NCBI GenBank assembly: GCA_028289445.1
Contig: JANQPO010000017.1
Location: 351,537 to 415,536 of the forward strand
Source of the DNA: Tepidamorphaceae bacterium
GTDB taxonomy: Bacteria > Pseudomonadota > Alphaproteobacteria > Rhizobiales > JAKSCL01
Length of the DNA stretch: 64,000 bases
Direction of reading: 5' to 3'
Shown piece after piece: positions 51,780 through 59,074 of the stretch (the stretch's first letter is position 1; each line of letters starts with the position of its first letter). A program made the position numbers and the translations under genes. Below the pieces are notes generated by a model that saw only the letters and a program-made list of their open reading frames with translations, was not told the origin of the DNA and did not search any database.

Positions 51780-52095
51780 GCCGGCAATCTAAGCGCAAAG
51801 GTTAAAGGAACCAACACGGGCCGGGTCACGCTCGCGTGAGTCGGACGTGATCGCTCCGGCCAGAGCTTAGCTCCGCGCCGCTGCTAGCCGATAATGTAGA
51901 TGTTGTCTTGCTCTGTACCGGGCGTGACGAACTTCAGTTGAAGCCACCCGAGAACGGTCATTTTCATGTTTAAGTCAGTTAACTGGCTGTTATTTCATGA
52001 TTTTAATTTCTGCGCCGCGTGTAAATATTTTCAAAATATTTTGATCTAGAGTGGCAGGCATTCAACGACATTGATTCTTTGAAGGAATGGCTGCG
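51780..52095 (+). promoter_or_regulatory. Upstream region of the H-NOX operon with AT-rich inverted repeat
   Basis: Gene-free 316 bp. From about 51960 the sequence turns AT-rich. It contains a 10-bp palindrome CAGTTAACTG (51976-51985) and a perfect 9-1-9 inverted repeat AAATATTTTCAAAATATTT (52023-52041), centred 64 bp upstream of the H-NOX ATG. The position suits a promoter/operator, plausibly for a dimeric regulator responding to NO or redox signals; the regulator is unknown. Confidence 0.5.
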
Positions 52096-52644
52096 ATGAA
52101 AGGAATCGTGTTCACTGAATTTCTCGATATGGTCGACGAGAAGTTCGGTTTCGAGACGACCGAGACCATTGTCGGAAAGGCCGACCTGCCGTCAGGCGGC
52201 GCCTACACCAGCGTCGGCACCTATAGCCACGGCGAGATGCTATCGCTCGTGACCGAACTCAGCCGCGAGACCGAGGTCGACATCACTGCGCTGGTCAAAG
52301 TCTTCGGCGAGCATCTTCTCGCCCGCTTCCACGACATGTTCCCGGAGTTTTTCGACACCGTCCCCGATCTTTTCTCGTTCTTGGAAAACGTCGACGGATA
52401 CATTCACGGCGAGGTACGCAAGCTCTATCCGAATGCGACGCTTCCGGAGATCGATACGGTCCGCCACGACGACGGCCGGTTCGAGATGACTTACAAGTCC
52501 AAACGTAAGATGGCCGATCTGGCCGAGGGCCTGATCGGCGGCGCGATGTCTCACTTTGGCGGCGGCTATTCCCTGACGCGGGAAGACCTGCCGGAGGAGG
52601 ATGGCAAGCAATGCGTGGTGTTTGCTCTGTCGCCCCTGAACTAG
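52096..52644 (+). CDS. H-NOX heme-nitric oxide/oxygen binding protein
   Basis: Stand-alone heme gas sensor, 182 residues. The proximal heme ligand is His104 in GYIHGEVRKLYPNA. The propionate-binding YxSxR motif is Tyr133-Ser135-Arg137 in TYKSKRK. Other family landmarks are MKGIVFTEFLDMVDEKFGFE and the G-x-Y-x-x-V-G-x-Y segment (35-43). The position of the distal Tyr that stabilises O2 in Thermoanaerobacter H-NOX (about 142 here) is Leu, so preferential NO sensing is predicted. ATG at 52096 is chosen over 52087 because AAGGA is 9 bases upstream. Overlaps the degenerate HD-GYP gene by 34 bp; the two should form a signalling pair. Confidence 0.93.
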   Translation: MKGIVFTEFLDMVDEKFGFETTETIVGKADLPSGGAYTSVGTYSHGEMLSLVTELSRETEVDITALVKVFGEHLLARFHDMFPEFFDTVPDLFSFLENVDGYIHGEVRKLYPNATLPEIDTVRHDDGRFEMTYKSKRKMADLAEGLIGGAMSHFGGGYSLTREDLPEEDGKQCVVFALSPLN

Positions 52645-53528
52645 AGCCAGGCGAAACGGAAGCGGAAGCGCTGCTGAAGCGTCGCCTCGAACGCGAGCGG
52701 CGTGCCCGCGCGGCTGCGGAAGCGACGATTGAGGAAAAGAGCCGGGAACTCTTCAAGGCCAACGAGGAGCTGGAACAGCTTTTGACCGGCAGCATAAAGG
52801 TGCTGGCCGACGTTCTGGCCATGGCCCGCCCCGAACTGTTCCAACAAGCCGGCAAGGTTCAGCGTTGGGCCCGGCGCGTCGCCCCGCATCTGAAGATCAA
52901 GCGTGGCTGGGAACTGGACCTGGCCGCGATGCTCTATCCGCTCGGCATGCTCTCGCTTCCCGATGACCTGACACGGAAGAGAATCTTCAACCAGTACCTG
53001 ACCGATGACGAACGCGCCCAGATCGCCGAGAGCACCCAATCCGCCCACGACCTCTTGAAGAACTTCCCGCGCATGGATGCGGTGGCGGAGGCGGTGCTTT
53101 ACAGCGGCAAGGGGTTTGACGGAAGCGGATTCCCATACGACGACGTCAAGGGACGCGATATCCCCGAAGCCGCGCGGGTTCTCAAGATCTTGATCGATCT
53201 GTCGGATATCGCGACCGGCGTGGATCGCAAGCGCGACTTCAAGCCCTTGTTGGCCAAGCGCGAGGACTATGACCTCGACATCTTGAAGGTCGTCTACGAG
53301 ACGCTGAAGATCGGCTCGCCCGGCGAGCGCGCAGAGGGAGAAGCGTTGACCCTCGATCCGAACGCACTGCGCCCCTCGGACGTGGTGCGCAGCGATATCG
53401 TGGATGTCAACGGCGCGTTGCTTCTCGCCGCAGGCTCACCGCTGTCGGAGATCACAATCCGCCGGATCAAGGCGTTGTGCGAAGCGGACCGGATGTCTGG
53501 ACCGATCAAGGTCTCGCGGAGCCAGTAG
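52611..53528 (+). CDS. Degenerate HD-GYP domain protein (HnoD-like) with coiled coil
   Basis: 305-residue partner of H-NOX. Residues 15-58 are a charged coiled coil (ALLKRRLERERRARAAAEAT...). Residues about 60-215 resemble an HD-GYP domain, but all visible metal ligands are changed. The HD pair of LLHDIGK is Tyr109-Pro110 in MLYPLGMLSLP. The HH before DGSGYP is YS in LYSGKGFDGSGFP, and GYP itself is GFP. The downstream AARVLKILIDLSDIATG is retained. Cyclic di-GMP hydrolysis is therefore unlikely. This matches the known HnoD class, catalytically dead HD-GYP proteins regulated by H-NOX in other bacteria. GGAGGAGG precedes the ATG inside the H-NOX gene, supporting the overlap. Confidence 0.85.
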   Translation: MRGVCSVAPELEPGETEAEALLKRRLERERRARAAAEATIEEKSRELFKANEELEQLLTGSIKVLADVLAMARPELFQQAGKVQRWARRVAPHLKIKRGWELDLAAMLYPLGMLSLPDDLTRKRIFNQYLTDDERAQIAESTQSAHDLLKNFPRMDAVAEAVLYSGKGFDGSGFPYDDVKGRDIPEAARVLKILIDLSDIATGVDRKRDFKPLLAKREDYDLDILKVVYETLKIGSPGERAEGEALTLDPNALRPSDVVRSDIVDVNGALLLAAGSPLSEITIRRIKALCEADRMSGPIKVSRSQ

Positions 53529-53538
53529 ACAGCGAGCG

Positions 53539-53560
53539 GTCGGGCGGCAGAGCGCCCGAC
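53539..53560. terminator. Hairpin between convergent genes, possible bidirectional terminator
   Basis: Perfect 8-bp stem GTCGGGCG / CGCCCGAC with a 6-nt loop, 11 bp after the degenerate HD-GYP stop and 24 bp from the xsc stop on the other strand. No uninterrupted T-run follows directly on either side (TTTGTTACTTTGTT appears further along), so it may act with Rho or only as a 3'-end stabiliser. Confidence 0.5.
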
Positions 53561-53583
53561 ACCGACGGTTTGTTACTTTGTTC

Positions 53584-55359
53584 TCACGCGACCTGCTGCG
53601 GCCGCATGTCCGCCGGATCGATCCCGGCAACGATGTTCGGCTTCTTCATCGCGTCGCGGCGGAACGGCTCGCCGAGTTCCTGGTTTAGGATCACCTCGAT
53701 GAACGTAGTCACGCCGTCGTCCTGTGCTTTGCAAGCGGTCTGAAGCGCTTCGGTCAGGTCGGCCTGGTTCTTCACGGTCACGCCCTTCAGCCCGCAGCCT
53801 TCCGCCACCTTGGCGTAGCTTAGATGCGGGTCAAGCTCAGTGCCGACGAAGTTGTCGTCGTACCACAGCGTCGTGTTGCGCTTCTCGGCGCCCCACTGAT
53901 AGTTGCGGAAGATCACCATGGTGATCGCCGGCCATTCCTGGCGGCCGATGGAGGACATCTCTGACATGGAGATGCCGAAGGCGCCGTCGCCCGCGAAACC
54001 CACCACCGGGACGTCAGGACACCCGATCTTGGCGCCGATGATTGCCGGAAAGCCATAGCCGCACGGCCCGAACAGACCGGGTGCCAGATATTTCCGCCCC
54101 TCTTCGAAGGTCGGATAGGCGTTGCCGATGGCGCAGTTGTTGCCGATGTCCGACGAGATGATCGCGTTCTTCGGTAGGCCCGCCTGAATGGCCCGCCAGG
54201 CCATGCGCGGTGACATGCGATCCGGGTCGCGGTCGCGGGCGCGTTCGTTCCAGGACGTGCCCGGATCGTCGTCCTCGTGATCCATCGAGGACAGCGCCTG
54301 AAGCCAGGCGGACTTCGTCTTGTGGACCAATGCTTTGCGGTCGTCGCGGCCGGCATCGCCGGCGGTGTCCGACAACTGTTCCAAGATCTGCTCAGCCACC
54401 TGTTTCGCGTCGCCGCAAATACCCACGGTCACCTTCTTCGTGAGGCCGATGCGGTCAGCGTTGATGTCGACCTGGATGATCTTTGCCCCCTTCGGCCAAT
54501 AATCGATGCCGTATCCCGGAAGCGTCGAGAAGGGGTTGAGACGGGTGCCGAGCGCCAAAACCACATCGGCCTTCGCGATCAGCTCCATCGCCGCCTTCGA
54601 TCCGTTATAGCCGAGCGGCCCGACGGAGAGCGGGTGGGAGCCGGGGAAGGCGTCATTGTGCTGGTAGTTGCAGCAGACCGGCGCGTCGAGCCGTTCGGCG
54701 AGCGCTTTGGACGCGGGGATGGCGCCACCGATAACGACACCGGCACCGTTCAGGATCACTGGGAATTGCGCCTCGGAGAGAAGCTTCGCCGCTTCCGCAA
54801 TCGCCGCCTTGCCGCCAGACGGCCGCTCGAATTCGATAATCTGCGGCAATTCGATGTCGATGACCTGGGTCCAGTAGTCGCGCGGCATATTGATCTGCGC
54901 TGGCGCCGACCCACGGCGCGCCTTTTCGATGACCCGGTTCAACACCTCCGCCACGCGGGACGGGTCGCGCACCTCTTCCTGGTAGCAAACCATCTCGCGG
55001 AACATCGCCATTTGTTCCACTTCCTGGAAGCCGCCTTGGCCGATGGTCTTGTTGGCCGCCTGCGGCGTGACCAGGAGCATCGGCGTGTGGTTCCAATAAG
55101 CGGTCTTGATGGCGGTCACGAAGCCGGTGACGCCCGGACCATTTTGGGCGATCGCCATCGCCATCTTGCCGGTCGACCGGGTGTAGCCGTCGCAGATCAG
55201 GCCGCCGTTCGTTTCGTGCGCCACGTCCCAAAAGGTGATGCCGGCCTTTGGGAAGAGATCGGAAATCGGCATGAAGGCCGAGCCGATAATGCCAAAGGCG
55301 TGCTCGATGCCGTGCATTTGCAGGACTTTGACGAAGGCCTCTTCGGTGGTCATTTTCAT
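53584..55359 (-). CDS. xsc: Sulfoacetaldehyde acetyltransferase Xsc
   Basis: Thiamine-diphosphate enzyme converting sulfoacetaldehyde and phosphate to acetyl phosphate and sulfite, the key step of taurine and other C2-sulfonate dissimilation. 591 residues from ATG 55359 (AGGA 9 bases upstream). The start TTEEAFVKVLQMHGIEHAFGIIGSAFMPISDLFPKAGITFWDVAHE is the near-invariant Xsc N-terminus with the catalytic Glu. PGYGIDYWPKGAKIIQVDINADRIG and the ThDP motif FAGDGAFGISMSEMSSIGRQEWPAITMVIFRN follow. Divergent from the aminotransferase gene across 288 bp. Cytosolic. Very secure assignment. Confidence 0.95.
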   Translation of the reverse strand: MKMTTEEAFVKVLQMHGIEHAFGIIGSAFMPISDLFPKAGITFWDVAHETNGGLICDGYTRSTGKMAMAIAQNGPGVTGFVTAIKTAYWNHTPMLLVTPQAANKTIGQGGFQEVEQMAMFREMVCYQEEVRDPSRVAEVLNRVIEKARRGSAPAQINMPRDYWTQVIDIELPQIIEFERPSGGKAAIAEAAKLLSEAQFPVILNGAGVVIGGAIPASKALAERLDAPVCCNYQHNDAFPGSHPLSVGPLGYNGSKAAMELIAKADVVLALGTRLNPFSTLPGYGIDYWPKGAKIIQVDINADRIGLTKKVTVGICGDAKQVAEQILEQLSDTAGDAGRDDRKALVHKTKSAWLQALSSMDHEDDDPGTSWNERARDRDPDRMSPRMAWRAIQAGLPKNAIISSDIGNNCAIGNAYPTFEEGRKYLAPGLFGPCGYGFPAIIGAKIGCPDVPVVGFAGDGAFGISMSEMSSIGRQEWPAITMVIFRNYQWGAEKRNTTLWYDDNFVGTELDPHLSYAKVAEGCGLKGVTVKNQADLTEALQTACKAQDDGVTTFIEVILNQELGEPFRRDAMKKPNIVAGIDPADMRPQQVA

Positions 55360-55516
55360 GGGCGTGCGTCCTCGTGGCATGTCGTGGCGTTGTCGGATTG
55401 CAGTATTGTCTGTCCCCGGCGTTCGCGAAAGAGCGCGCGCGCCGAATGTGCGACCTTTGAAGATGTCTTAGGGGACGCGCGGCCTTGCTCTAGCGCCACT
55501 CTGTCCCAATCGGTTG

Positions 55517-55537
55517 GGCCAGAATATTCTTCTGGCC
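55517..55537. promoter_or_regulatory. Inverted repeat in the xsc/aminotransferase divergent promoter region
   Basis: Perfect 8-bp arms GGCCAGAA and TTCTGGCC separated by TATTC, lying between the divergent xsc (start 55359) and aminotransferase (start 55648) genes. Dyad symmetry and a 13-nt centre-to-centre spacing would suit a dimeric repressor or activator controlling both genes. It does not match the TauR repeat pattern that I recall, so the regulator is unknown. Confidence 0.45.
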
Positions 55538-55647
55538 TCCCGGCTTGGTCTTTGCTGGCGCAATCGGGGTAGCCTGATCCCATGATATCTGTGGCCTAAT
55601 CTATCATGCCAGTCCGTCATCGGACTTTGCCACCTAGGGAGTGAGCC

Positions 55648-56976
55648 ATGGCAATGCCTGCTGCCGCCAACCAGCCGACCAATTCGCTGGAACAACATTG
55701 GATGCCGTTTTCCGCCAACCGCGACTTCAAGGCCGATCCACGCCTCGTCGTCAAAAGCGAAGGCGTTTATCTCTGGGACCATAAAGGTGGACAAGTGATC
55801 GACGGGTCGTCCGGTCTGTTCAACGTCGCGGCCGGTCACGGGCGACAGGAGATCGCCGATGCGGTCTATGCTCAGATGCAAATGAACGACTACACCGCGC
55901 CGTTCGGCCTCGGTCATTCCGGATCGTTTGCGTTTGCCGAGAAGCTGTCGCGAATCCTGCCGGATCCGTTCAACCACGTCTTCTTCACCAATTCCGGGTC
56001 TGAGTCGATCGACACGGCCTTGAAGATCATCATGGCCTATCACCGGGCGCGCGGCGATGCGCAGCGCAGTCGCTTCGTGTCGCGCGAGCGCGCCTATCAC
56101 GGCGTCAATATCGGCGGCGTATCGCTGTCGGGGATGGTCAAGAATCGCGAGACGTTCCCGGTGGTGATGCCCAACATCGTCATGTTGCGCCACACCTGGG
56201 ACGAGTCGCGGCGCTTCGAGCGCGGCCAGCCGGAGGAGGGCGCGGAGCTTGCGAACGATCTCCAGCGCTTCTGCGACACCTATGGCGGAACGACGATCGC
56301 AGCCGTCTTCGTCGAACCGGTGGCCGGCTCGACCGGAACGCTGGTGCCGCCCAAGGGCTATCTGGAGCGCCTACGGGAAATCTGCGATGCGAACGGCATA
56401 CTGCTCGTCTTCGACGAGGTGATCACCGGTTTTGGCCGCCTTGGAACGCCGTTTGCGTCTCACGCCTTCAACGTAACGCCGGACATCATCACCATGGCCA
56501 AGGCGCTGACGAATGGCGCCATCCCGATGGGTGCCGTTGCAACGCGCGATAAGGTCTATGAGACCGTCGTCGGCGCGGCGCCTGACAAGGCGATCGAGTT
56601 CTTCCATGGCTATACCTATTCCGGACACCCGGCCGCCTGCGCCGCCGGTCTTGCCACCCTCGACATCTACGAGCGGGAAGGGCTGTTCGACCGGGCGGCG
56701 GAACTGTCCGACTATTTCCTCGATGCCATCTGGTCATTGAAGGACATCGACTGCGTTTTCGACCTGCGCGGCTATGGGCTGATGGCCGGCGTCGAGGTGC
56801 AACACGACGGCGTACCGGGCCGGCGCGGCACGGCGCTCCAAAAGCAGATGTTCTGGGACGGAGTCCACGTGAAGTTCACCGGCGACACGGCAATCGTCGC
56901 GCCGCCCTTGGTGTCCGAACGCCGCCATGTCGATGAGATCGTGGAGAAGATGGCGAAAACGCTAAAGACGGTTTAG
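55648..56976 (+). CDS. Omega-amino acid/taurine:pyruvate aminotransferase
   Basis: Class III PLP aminotransferase, 442 residues. Opens LEQHWMPFSANRDFKADPRLVV, typical of beta-alanine:pyruvate and taurine:pyruvate transaminases. VFFTNSGSESIDTALKIIMAYHRARGD binds PLP phosphate; LLVFDEVITGFGRLG carries the Asp; PLP lysine is in TMAKALTNGAIPMGAV (about 282-297). The specific substrate cannot be fixed from sequence, but divergence from xsc makes taurine to sulfoacetaldehyde with pyruvate as acceptor the best guess. GGGAGTGA precedes the ATG. The stop codon TAG is completed by the first base of an inverted-repeat element, so the insertion lies at the very end of the gene. Confidence 0.88.
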   Translation: MAMPAAANQPTNSLEQHWMPFSANRDFKADPRLVVKSEGVYLWDHKGGQVIDGSSGLFNVAAGHGRQEIADAVYAQMQMNDYTAPFGLGHSGSFAFAEKLSRILPDPFNHVFFTNSGSESIDTALKIIMAYHRARGDAQRSRFVSRERAYHGVNIGGVSLSGMVKNRETFPVVMPNIVMLRHTWDESRRFERGQPEEGAELANDLQRFCDTYGGTTIAAVFVEPVAGSTGTLVPPKGYLERLREICDANGILLVFDEVITGFGRLGTPFASHAFNVTPDIITMAKALTNGAIPMGAVATRDKVYETVVGAAPDKAIEFFHGYTYSGHPAACAAGLATLDIYEREGLFDRAAELSDYFLDAIWSLKDIDCVFDLRGYGLMAGVEVQHDGVPGRRGTALQKQMFWDGVHVKFTGDTAIVAPPLVSERRHVDEIVEKMAKTLKTV

Positions 56977-57242
56977 GGTCCATACTCAGTGAGGTTATGC
57001 GTTCTGCGTGTGTCGGATTTCGTTTCTGACAAGGCGCAAGACCGCCGGAAGTCTGGCTGACTTTCAAGGGCTTGCAACGCCGTCGGGGGCGAAATCCGCC
57101 GCGCCCGAAGGGTTTGGCGAGAAACCGTCCATCTGCCACGCAAACCTCTCTCGAATAGGCTCTGGCCTGTCCTTTGTTCGGTTTGCTCGCATCTGAACGA
57201 TTCTCGCCAAACAGAACGCATGACTTCACTGAGTATGGACCC
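56976..57242. mobile_element. 267-bp MITE-like element with 32-bp terminal inverted repeats and TA flanks
   Basis: The ends are inverted copies starting GGGTCCATACTCAGTGA. Left TTAGGGTCC... (56973-57006) and the right complement (57212-57245) agree at 32 of 34 positions. The element is flanked by TA on both sides (56974-56975 and 57243-57244), the target duplication of IS630/Tc1-mariner-type elements. A nested exact 12-bp inverted repeat GTTTGGCGAGAA (57112-57123 and complement at 57201-57212) lies inside. No transposase could fit, so it is a non-autonomous element or a chromosomal repeat. It completes the TAG stop of the aminotransferase and ends 13 bp before the ackA start. Confidence 0.8.
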
Positions 57243-57255
57243 TAACACCGCCTTC

Positions 57256-58398
57256 ATGGATGCCATCGTTGCTCTCAATGCCGGGTCGTCGAGCGTCAAG
57301 TTCGCTTGTTTTGGCGCCGACGACCTGGCGCCGGTCCTTCGGGGCGAGGTCGATGGTATCGGGTCCCGCACACGCCTGAAGGTCGATGGCGCGGCTGGCG
57401 ACCTCGACCCGGATGCCAACCACGAAACGGCGATCCGGCATATTCTGGAGACAGTTGTCGGACCGCGCGTCGATCGTTGCCTGGCCGTTGGTCACCGGAT
57501 CGTTCACGGCGGCACGCGATTTACGCGGCCGGAGATTGTCGACGATGCGGTGCTGGAGGAGATCGAAGCGCTGAGTCCGCTGGCCCGCTCACACCAGCCT
57601 CACAATGCGGCTGGCGTGCGGGCCGCAATGACGTCGTGGCCCGACACCCCCCAGGTCGCCTGTTTCGACACCGCCTTTCACGCCACGCTGCCGGCGGAAC
57701 GCCAGGTTTTCGCGATTCCGTATTCGCTCGCGGACGAGGGCGTGCGCCGTTACGGATTTCACGGCTTGTCCTACGAGGGCGTGGCGCGGGCGCTGCCCGA
57801 TCTCATTGGTGCGGCAGCGCAGGGTAGGGTGGTTGTCGCACATCTCGGCAACGGCGCCTCGCTGTGCGGACTGGTCGCCGGTCAAAGCCGATGGACGTCG
57901 ATGGGTTTCACGCCACTCGACGGTCTCGTCATGGGGCGCCGACCCGGCCGGCTCGACCCCGGCGTCCTGGTCTGGCTGATGCGAGAAAAGGGGGTGGATG
58001 CCGATGCGCTCGATGCGCTGTTGAATGCGCAATCGGGCTTGCTCGGTCTGTCGGGCTTCTCCCAGGACATGCGCGTTTTGCTTGAAAGCGACGACCAGCG
58101 CGCCCGTTTCGCCGTCGATGTCTTCGTCGACCGCCTGGTGACAGAAATCGGCGCGTCGGCGGCGGCAATCGGCGGCTGCGATGCCCTGGTTTTCACTGGC
58201 GGGATTGGAGAAAATGCCGCGCCCATTCGCGAACGGGCCGTCGACCTGTTGAGTTGGCTTGGCTTCACAATGGATAGCGACGCCAATCAACAGGGAGCCG
58301 GCATCATATCCGCGCCATCATCGAAGCCCATCGCAATCGTGCGCGCCGACGAAGAGGCGACGATTGCCGTAGCAACGCGAGACGTCGTGCGCTCTTGA
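57256..58398 (+). CDS. ackA: Acetate kinase
   Basis: Transfers phosphate from acetyl phosphate to ADP, 380 residues. DAIVALNAGSSSVKFACF at the N-terminus is the family's first signature. VGHRIVHGG, FDTAFHATLP with YGFHGLSYEGVA, and the C-terminal LVFTGGIGENAAPIRERAVDLLSWLGF follow. Slightly shorter than E. coli AckA (400). ATG 57256 matches the family start; upstream in-frame ATGs at 57220 and 57235 lie inside the inverted-repeat element. In context it would convert Xsc-derived acetyl phosphate to acetate with ATP gain, in place of the more usual phosphotransacetylase. Translation initiation region abuts the mobile element. Confidence 0.94.
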   Translation: MDAIVALNAGSSSVKFACFGADDLAPVLRGEVDGIGSRTRLKVDGAAGDLDPDANHETAIRHILETVVGPRVDRCLAVGHRIVHGGTRFTRPEIVDDAVLEEIEALSPLARSHQPHNAAGVRAAMTSWPDTPQVACFDTAFHATLPAERQVFAIPYSLADEGVRRYGFHGLSYEGVARALPDLIGAAAQGRVVVAHLGNGASLCGLVAGQSRWTSMGFTPLDGLVMGRRPGRLDPGVLVWLMREKGVDADALDALLNAQSGLLGLSGFSQDMRVLLESDDQRARFAVDVFVDRLVTEIGASAAAIGGCDALVFTGGIGENAAPIRERAVDLLSWLGFTMDSDANQQGAGIISAPSSKPIAIVRADEEATIAVATRDVVRS

Positions 58399-58491
58399 TC
58401 GGCGGTCCAACTGACGTAACGTTGTCTGTCACGTTGCAGACGTGTTAGCTTTGTAACTTAGAGTTTTGATGGACAGCGTAAAACGAGTGCC

Positions 58492-59064
58492 ATGTCCGCA
58501 TTCACCGACATTGCCAAACTCCTTTCCGACACGCCATTGCCGACCATTTTGGTGCTGTCGGGGCTCTTCTTTATGCTTCTGTCGCTGGCGGATTCGCTGA
58601 TCGAAAAGATCTCGATCCCCGAAAGGCGGCGCTCTCTGTCTCTTACGGTCGGAATTTTTCTGACCACCGTCGGTGCCATCTTGTGGACGCTTCCGGCGTT
58701 GATCAAAACCGACGATACACCGCAGATCGCCGACACCGGAGGCGATGGCACACCCGACTCGACCGGGTCGACGACCCCGGTCCAGCCGCCGGCCGGCGGA
58801 CCGCTGGTGAAGGCCTACTATGTCCAGCTCGCGGCGGTGTCGAGCTTCAGTGCGGCCTCCGATGCCGTCGATAAGTTCCGCAACGATCACAGCGATCTCT
58901 TGGCGGACCTCACGCCGAAGGTCGAATCCGTCGACCATCCCGAGCACGGAACGCTCTATCGCGTCCGCTTCGGGGTTTTCGAGACCTCCGGCCAGGCGGA
59001 CATCGTGTGCATCAATTTGCGCGCCGACGGTCTCGAAAGCTGCCGGGTTTTCGCCGACGACTAG
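58492..59064 (+). CDS. SPOR-domain membrane protein
   Basis: 190-residue protein with two N-terminal membrane helices, LPTILVLSGLFFMLLSLADSLIE (about 16-38) and LTVGIFLTTVGAILWTLPALI (about 50-70). A Thr/Gly/Pro-rich linker follows (about 75-103), then a C-terminal SPOR domain (YYVQLAAVSSFSAASDAVDKF ... GTLYRVRFGVFETSGQADIVCINLR). SPOR domains bind denuded glycan strands at the septum. Stands alone between ackA and the convergent HD-GYP gene. Unusual in having two helices rather than one before the linker. Role in cell division or envelope is inferred from the domain. Confidence 0.85.
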   Translation: MSAFTDIAKLLSDTPLPTILVLSGLFFMLLSLADSLIEKISIPERRRSLSLTVGIFLTTVGAILWTLPALIKTDDTPQIADTGGDGTPDSTGSTTPVQPPAGGPLVKAYYVQLAAVSSFSAASDAVDKFRNDHSDLLADLTPKVESVDHPEHGTLYRVRFGVFETSGQADIVCINLRADGLESCRVFADD

Positions 59065-59074
59065 GATCCAGACA

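Noticed and set aside
54277-55572. 431-residue open frame on the plus strand
   Set aside because: Antisense to xsc, whose assignment is very secure; no recognisable motif.
55581-55620. Possible TauR-type direct repeats before the aminotransferase gene
   Set aside because: The best match to the remembered CTGGACYTAA repeat was about 6 of 10 positions and not repeated, so not supported.
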